Shown here piece by piece: positions 57,121 through 64,000 of a DNA stretch of 64,000 nucleotides. The stretch's first letter is position 1, and the number at the start of each line of letters is the position of its first letter. The position numbers and the translations under genes are program-made. Source of the DNA: Moniliella sp. 'wahieum' (taxonomy: Eukaryota; Basidiomycota; Moniliellomycetes; Moniliellales; Moniliellaceae); NCBI GenBank assembly GCA_003971905.1, contig RSEE01000071.1, forward strand, positions 248,001-312,000, written 5' to 3'. Under the pieces are notes generated by a model. The model was not told the DNA's origin, searched no databases, and saw only the letters and a program-made list of their open reading frames with translations.

Positions 57121-58449
57121 CTTATAATCATTGCATGGACTGGCACACGATGTGTGCAGATACAGAGGTACAATGCGGAATGGGCCGGGTACAAATTTCC
57201 GCGTCAGTTCTCGCAGTCCACTAACCCACTACAAGGTGAAGCTGAGGCAGGAACTTCACCGGCCATCAATATCAAGCGGCCAAACGGGCTCGTCTTCTAT
57301 AGTGATCATAGAGTGATGCACTGTCCATATAACTCTTCCGATATATATGATCGCTCAATCGGCCCGTTTTGCTCGTCGTGGTCGTGCACTCGCGATGGCC
57401 ACCATATATTGCTTCCTCCACGCCCCTTATCAAGAACAGGTTTTCAATGTCGGGAGCCGCGGGCCTCGTTCTGCTTTAGTGTGCCATTGTAACGTGTATC
57501 TATACCCCCTGCGATATACTAGTTTCCGATACTAAAAGGAGAGGGATGGCTTGTATTCCACTTTGTGTTTGTATATGGCATCGCATGTCGCCTTGAGGTT
57601 CAAGCTTTTTCAATCTTCAAGTGTCTGTGGGTTTTTGGCCCGTGGTGTTAATTGGTGTGCAGGGTATGTTGTACCGTACCAAGAGAAGGGGTAAGGTTCC
57701 CGTCGACCGTCCCCTCCTCATCGCTTTTGAGGAGGGTTACTGCAAGGGGGTGGCTCATCCCCAGCGGCCACCGAGGCAACCGAGGCTAGCAATCAGGCCA
57801 TGAGAGACGTGATATTTGACCCTCCAGCAGATTGGTGGGTTGGGGCTGCGGCGTATCTCCCACTGTCCTTTTCTTTCTGCCTAATCTAATCAACAATCGG
57901 TGATTGTCGAGTATCGATCACACCCGCGTCAGCTGCCGCCGGTGGAACAGTAAGCAGCACACAGCCCCCGTGCCCACTCTCGCCTCTGCGTACTGATACT
58001 GAACGTGAAACGGCGAAAACACTGCGTACTGGTACTGAGTGTACTGAGTACTGACCTGGCCCGCGCGGCCGCCAAAGCCCGCCACAAACAGGGGCAGCCA
58101 CCACACGAGAGACGAGGATTATACCACTTTGGACACCTGTCCAAGATGGGACTAGGTAGTACCGAGCATCGATGTCCCACTATCGATTAGGCCCGAGTTG
58201 CAATCCCCTCGCAGCCACATCGCCCCCCCTGGAGCTATCAGTGCTCGGTACATACCTGTCGGAGAAGCTGCTGTTGGTGGCGCAACGCTCCCCAGGAACA
58301 GTGAATAGCGCGGATAACTGGCATGAGGGCTTGCTGGTATATACATACTGAGTTGTTTTGGGTTTTGGAGAGCTCTCCTGCCGTCGCACTCCACACACAG
58401 TCCAATTCGCCGTACCCCATCTCGTTTCTTGTCCGAACCACCAACCTCG

Positions 58450-60631
58450 ATGCAATCTAGCATCCCGCTCAAGCGCCTGGACACCGGCCATCTATCCAAC
58501 GACTCTACCAATGACACGGGCCTTGCGCAGGACATGGAACGCATCCACTCCTCAGATGTCGTGCCGACACCCACCACTACACTGTTCACCTGGCCTCCCG
58601 AGACCAAGGATCGGACGACGACGCTTTCGTCTCGCCCGAGCCTGGACCAAACCACAGCCGATCTCGCTGGCGAGCAAGCAGCACAGAATGAATGGACGGC
58701 GGGGACTTCTTTCCGCCGTGCGAAGAGGAGCCCCATGACGTTCTCGATGTGGTCGGGGGTGGGCTGGCCTCCCACTTTGCGCTTTGGCGCGGAAAGAAGG
58801 CGTCGTTTGGGGACTTGTCCGGCGTCCCAACCGCCCAGCAACAAGAACTCTTTCATTTGCCCGCGGGATTGCGAACGGGACTGAAACAGCGACAGTGTGT
58901 CTTTTGCCTCTTTCTGCCTTGATGGCGTGGGTACTGTTGCTACTAGCGCACAGTGGACTGACCGTTCCGATCTCAGTGTACAGAGTGAGTCGCCGCTGCA
59001 TCGCGTGCTAGAAAAGTGCGGCGGGAAAGGGAGGTGGGAGTTTGGTTGCTAACCATCAGAAAAGTGATTGCGCTCAGCTCCGTGATTGCCGGAGGAATCT
59101 TTCTCCAAACGGGCATACGTTGGCCGTTGCCGGTCCGCTCTCACTCTTGCTTGCCTACCTGATCACAGGCGGACTGATAGCGTGTGTGATTCTGTGCGAA
59201 GCCGAGCTGGCCAGCTTGGCCCCCGTTTCGGGCTTTTACGTACGCCACCCATCCATGTGGCTGGACGAAGCGGTTGCCTTCTCTACAGGTTGGGCCATCG
59301 TGGTCGGCAACGCGCTGGCGCTCGCTCCGGCCGAACTCATCTCGTGTGCACAAATGGCTTTGTATTGGGGCAACGTGTCTCCCGCCATCTTGATCACTGT
59401 GATGGCCACCTTGATCGTAGCGTCCAACGTGTTTATGCTGCGCTTCATGGGAGGTAGAGGTGGTGGCGGCCGTGTTCAAGTTGGGGTTATCCTTGCTTGT
59501 CATTCTCAGTCTGTGCATTGACCTGGGCGCTGGGCCCAAAGGCGAGCGAATCGGGTTCCGGTACTGGACCGCGCCCGATGGGCCCATGCGTTCCTTTCTC
59601 CTGCCAGGAGCGGGAGGCAGACTGCTAGGAGTATGGCAGGCAGCCATCACCAGCGTGTACACCTTCACCACCATCGACGCTACGTTTGTTGCCGCGGCCG
59701 AGCTCGAGGCCCACGACGCAACATCCCCAAAGCCGCCAAACGGTAGGTTCTTCATCCCGGGTACAGCAAGATAGCAGTCAGTGGCACCGAATACTGAGTA
59801 CTGACCTTTGAGAGCAGGGTGTTTATTCGAGTGTTGTCCTATACAACCTGCTCATCTTTTCCATGGGCCTCATCGTTTCCTCGCGTGACCCACGGCTCAA
59901 CCGAACAACCGGGACACAACAGAGCGTATTTGTCATTGCAGTCGAGACAGCCGCATCAAAGCCATGCCAAGCATCATTACGTTGCCCTCAGGCCTCACCC
60001 TGCCTCTTTGCGAATTGGATGATGGATGTCGATGCTGACCGAGCCATGGCAGACGTGTGTGTGATCGCCTCATCCTGGAGCGCAGCCAACTCGTTTGTCC
60101 TGGCGGGTTCGCGCACGCTGGTGAGTCTATCGGAAGAAGGGTACGCGCCCAAAGCGTTTACCAAGATCCACAAGTTTGGCGTTCCGTGGGTGCTGCCGTG
60201 CTGAGCATGTGTATCTGCTTCTTTGGTCTGTCGTTCTTGGCCATGTCGTCCCGCGCCACGGCGATCTTCAGTTGGTTTGTCCAATGCGTTGCCAGTGTGT
60301 ACCTGTGGACGTACTCGGTGATTTGCCTCACGTCGCTCCGCGTGCAACAAGGCATGCGGGCGCAGGGGATCAAACGTTGCTCTCTTCCCTGGAGTATGCG
60401 CGGACAGCCGTACATTGCCTACGTTGGCTTGGGCGGGTGTCTCCTCCTGCTTCTCAGCAACGGAATCAAAATTATGGTCCCGGGCAACTTTTCTGTCCCA
60501 GCGCTTCTCTCTCCTACCTCGCCCCCTTGGTTCTGGTGGGCGTCACAGGCTTGTACAAATACTGGTACCGCACCTGCCTCGTTCCGTTAGAGGACATGCC
60601 AATCCAACCGTGGATCGTTCAAATATCATGA
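58450..60631 (+). CDS. Amino-acid permease (APC superfamily, yeast-type)
   Basis: The ATG at 58450 opens a polar N-terminus (MQSSIPLKRLDTGHL). A frame change near 58720 leads to EEEPHDVLDVVGGGLASHF and LRTGLKQR. An intron at 58895-59059 joins QKVIALSSVIAGGIFLQTG, the first membrane helix (fungal permeases have a homologous ...MIALGGxIGTGLF). Helices continue through GPLSLLLAYLITGGLIACVILCEAELASLAPVSGFY, WAIVVGNALALAPAELISCAQ, VVAAVFKLGLSLLVILSLCIDLG and TSVYTFTTIDATFVAAAELE. A second intron (GTAGGT near 59746 to AGCAG near 59817) and further frame changes precede SWSAANSFVLAGSRTLVSLSEEGYAPKAFTK, a well-conserved permease signature, and VPWVLPLSMCICFFGLSFLAM. The C-terminal part YLALPLVLVGVTGLYKYWYRT ends at 60631. 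Substrate specificity cannot be told. Confidence 0.88.
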
Positions 60632-61214
60632 ACCCCGAGCCCCCGCCCCACGAGTCAAGGGGCGACGTCTGCTCGTCTGCTCTCCTCCTGGCATAAGCAT
60701 CTGCCGGTTCTCCCCCCCCCCCCTGTACCATAATCCATCCACCGCATCTGTGTGACGGGCACCACGAACGAAGCAGGTCTGGCACTTTGATAGCCGAGCG
60801 TAGATCTAGCGGAGCGACTTGACTCGACTTGAACGCCATAACACCAAACACCGAACACCAAAACAATAAAACGCGCTCGGTCGGGATCGCAAACTAGTCA
60901 GTTGGGGGAGGGGAGCTTCCAAGAAAAGGGGGTGATTAGCATCCCCTGGACGCCCGTGACCGAGCCTGTTGGAAGGACGCGACCGAATGGCGCTAGCTAG
61001 AAACAGAAAGGGCCAAACGGTCAGAACTTGGGCCACCAAGGCTGACGCCGACATAGCTACCGAGGTAAAACATGGATGCGATTGAACGAAGGGTCTAATG
61101 GCAGTGGGTATGTGGGGGGCTGGGAGCCATGACAATCGCCCACCCATCGAGTATGTCATGGAGGAAGCGAGAACCCGACGATCAGATCAAGATGGGGAGG
61201 ATGCGGCACCAGAG
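60632..61214. other. Intergenic region between convergent genes
   Basis: Contains a C10 run (60708-60720), ACACCAAACACCGAACACCAAAAC (60840-60863) and a purine-rich block. No gene seen; both flanking genes end here. Confidence 0.5.
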
Positions 61215-62055
<841 letters not shown>

Positions 62056-62444
62056 GGTAACGCCGGAGGCACGCAAGCAAGCCGCAGCGCCGCGGGCCGA
62101 TGGGCGGGTGGGCAGCACGCCAGGCCCGAAAAGATGGGCGGGCGCCGGGCTCGAACCAGGGGGCGCTGCGCCGCCAGTCGTCCGTGCTCGGATGCGGGCA
62201 CTGCGCGGCCTGCGGCGGGAAACGACGCCCGGCGAACGCACGTGCCCCAATACCCGCCGCAGCAATTCCCACCCGGCGCCCGAGCAGTGTCGGCGCAATG
62301 CAACCCTAGTGGCCGCCCCCGCCGCGCCCGCGTCCAGCGCCGCGCCCTCGCCCGGCGCCGCCCGCCCCGCGCCCCGCGCGCGGCCGGCCGGCTTGGCGTT
62401 TGCGCCGCCGCGACGCTGTCCTGCTTCCCCCCCTCTGCTCCGCC
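62056..62444. promoter_or_regulatory. Shared divergent promoter, Tad2 and Ssb
   Basis: Only 389 bp separate the two start codons. The DNA is extremely GC-rich with several GGCGCC/CGGCGCC cores (near 62276 and 62352), CCGCCCGCCC-like boxes and no TATA box. The Ssb-proximal 120 bases are almost pure G/C with GCGCCGCGCCC and GCGCGCGGCCGGCCGG words. Confidence 0.55.

Positions 62445-64000
<1,556 letters not shown>

Larger units (their letters stand above)
53849..58449. mobile_element. Transposon-derived repeat region (about 4.6 kb)
   Basis: A gene-free tract that gathers repeat fragments: family A (54068-54172), B (56508-56730) and C (57030-57120). It also has TGTCACATGTCAC words at 54404 and 54952, with a purine tract AGGGGGGG immediately before the second, as at a retrotransposon polypurine tract/3' LTR junction. 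There is also an AAATTTCAACCCCCCCC/CGGGCGGGCC block at 55935 that reads as a similar purine tract on the minus strand. No reverse transcriptase, integrase or transposase frame is readable, so any element is decayed or non-autonomous. Frames at 57131-57535 and 57621-57803 are of unknown nature. The promoter of the permease gene should lie in the last few hundred bases. Confidence 0.45.

Overview
The window looks like nuclear DNA of a fungus. The evidence is a fungal-type ribosome-associated Hsp70 (Ssb class), short GT-AG introns (about 50-165 bp) with CTGAC/CTAAC-like branch sites, cell-wall genes (GH128 glucanase, Kre9/Knh1-like protein), a Pho85-type (Pcl) cyclin and an oligopeptide transporter. 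Coding regions are GC-rich and intergenic DNA is nearer 50 percent GC. A basidiomycete fits best, but I cannot fix the lineage from sequence alone.

Nearly every conserved gene is interrupted by one or a few single-base indels, mostly deletions. Sites include the FBPase, Msp1, Ssb, RBR ligase, acyl-CoA oxidase, OPT transporter and Tad2 genes. In each case the expected protein resumes immediately in another frame, so I read these as uncorrected sequencing or assembly errors rather than pseudogenes. Coordinates below span the whole reconstructed gene; exact protein lengths are approximate wherever a frame change is noted.

Layout. 1-1.6 kb: tandem and dispersed repeats. 1.7-3.2 kb: unknown tail-anchored protein. 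4.9-7.4 kb: secreted six-hairpin-glycosidase-like protein. 8.5-10.2 kb: RBR ubiquitin ligase. 10.9-12.1 kb: fructose-1,6-bisphosphatase. 12.1-15.2 kb: repeat-rich spacer. 15.2-17.3 kb: Pcl-type cyclin. 18.8-19.4 kb: Kre9/Knh1-like secreted protein. 21.6-23.0 kb: Msp1 AAA ATPase. 23.7-25.3 kb: trimethyllysine/gamma-butyrobetaine dioxygenase. 25.4-27.6 kb: PP2C phosphatase. 28.7 kb: a doubtful small gene. 30.7-32.0 kb: GH128 glucanase. 33.4-37.0 kb: Q-rich protein that may be a PNUTS-like PP1 regulator. 37-38 kb: microsatellites. 38.0-41.7 kb: large unknown Ser/Pro-rich protein. 42.3 kb: intron-containing tRNA-Leu. 43.0-45.2 kb: acyl-CoA oxidase. 46.6-47.6 kb: eIF4E. 48.9-51.8 kb: OPT transporter. 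52.9-53.8 kb: extended SDR reductase. 53.8-58.4 kb: transposon-derived repeats. 58.5-60.6 kb: amino-acid permease. 61.2-62.1 kb: Tad2 tRNA deaminase. 62.4 kb to the edge: Ssb Hsp70.

There is no operon logic and no gene cluster. The genes are mixed housekeeping functions: gluconeogenesis, beta-oxidation and carnitine synthesis, translation and tRNA modification, mitochondrial protein quality control, the cell wall, and nutrient uptake. Several promoters are short GC islands carrying a shared GGCGCCGTGC motif, which together with the dispersed palindromes and repeat families is the most interesting non-coding signal. I see no clearly novel multi-gene system.
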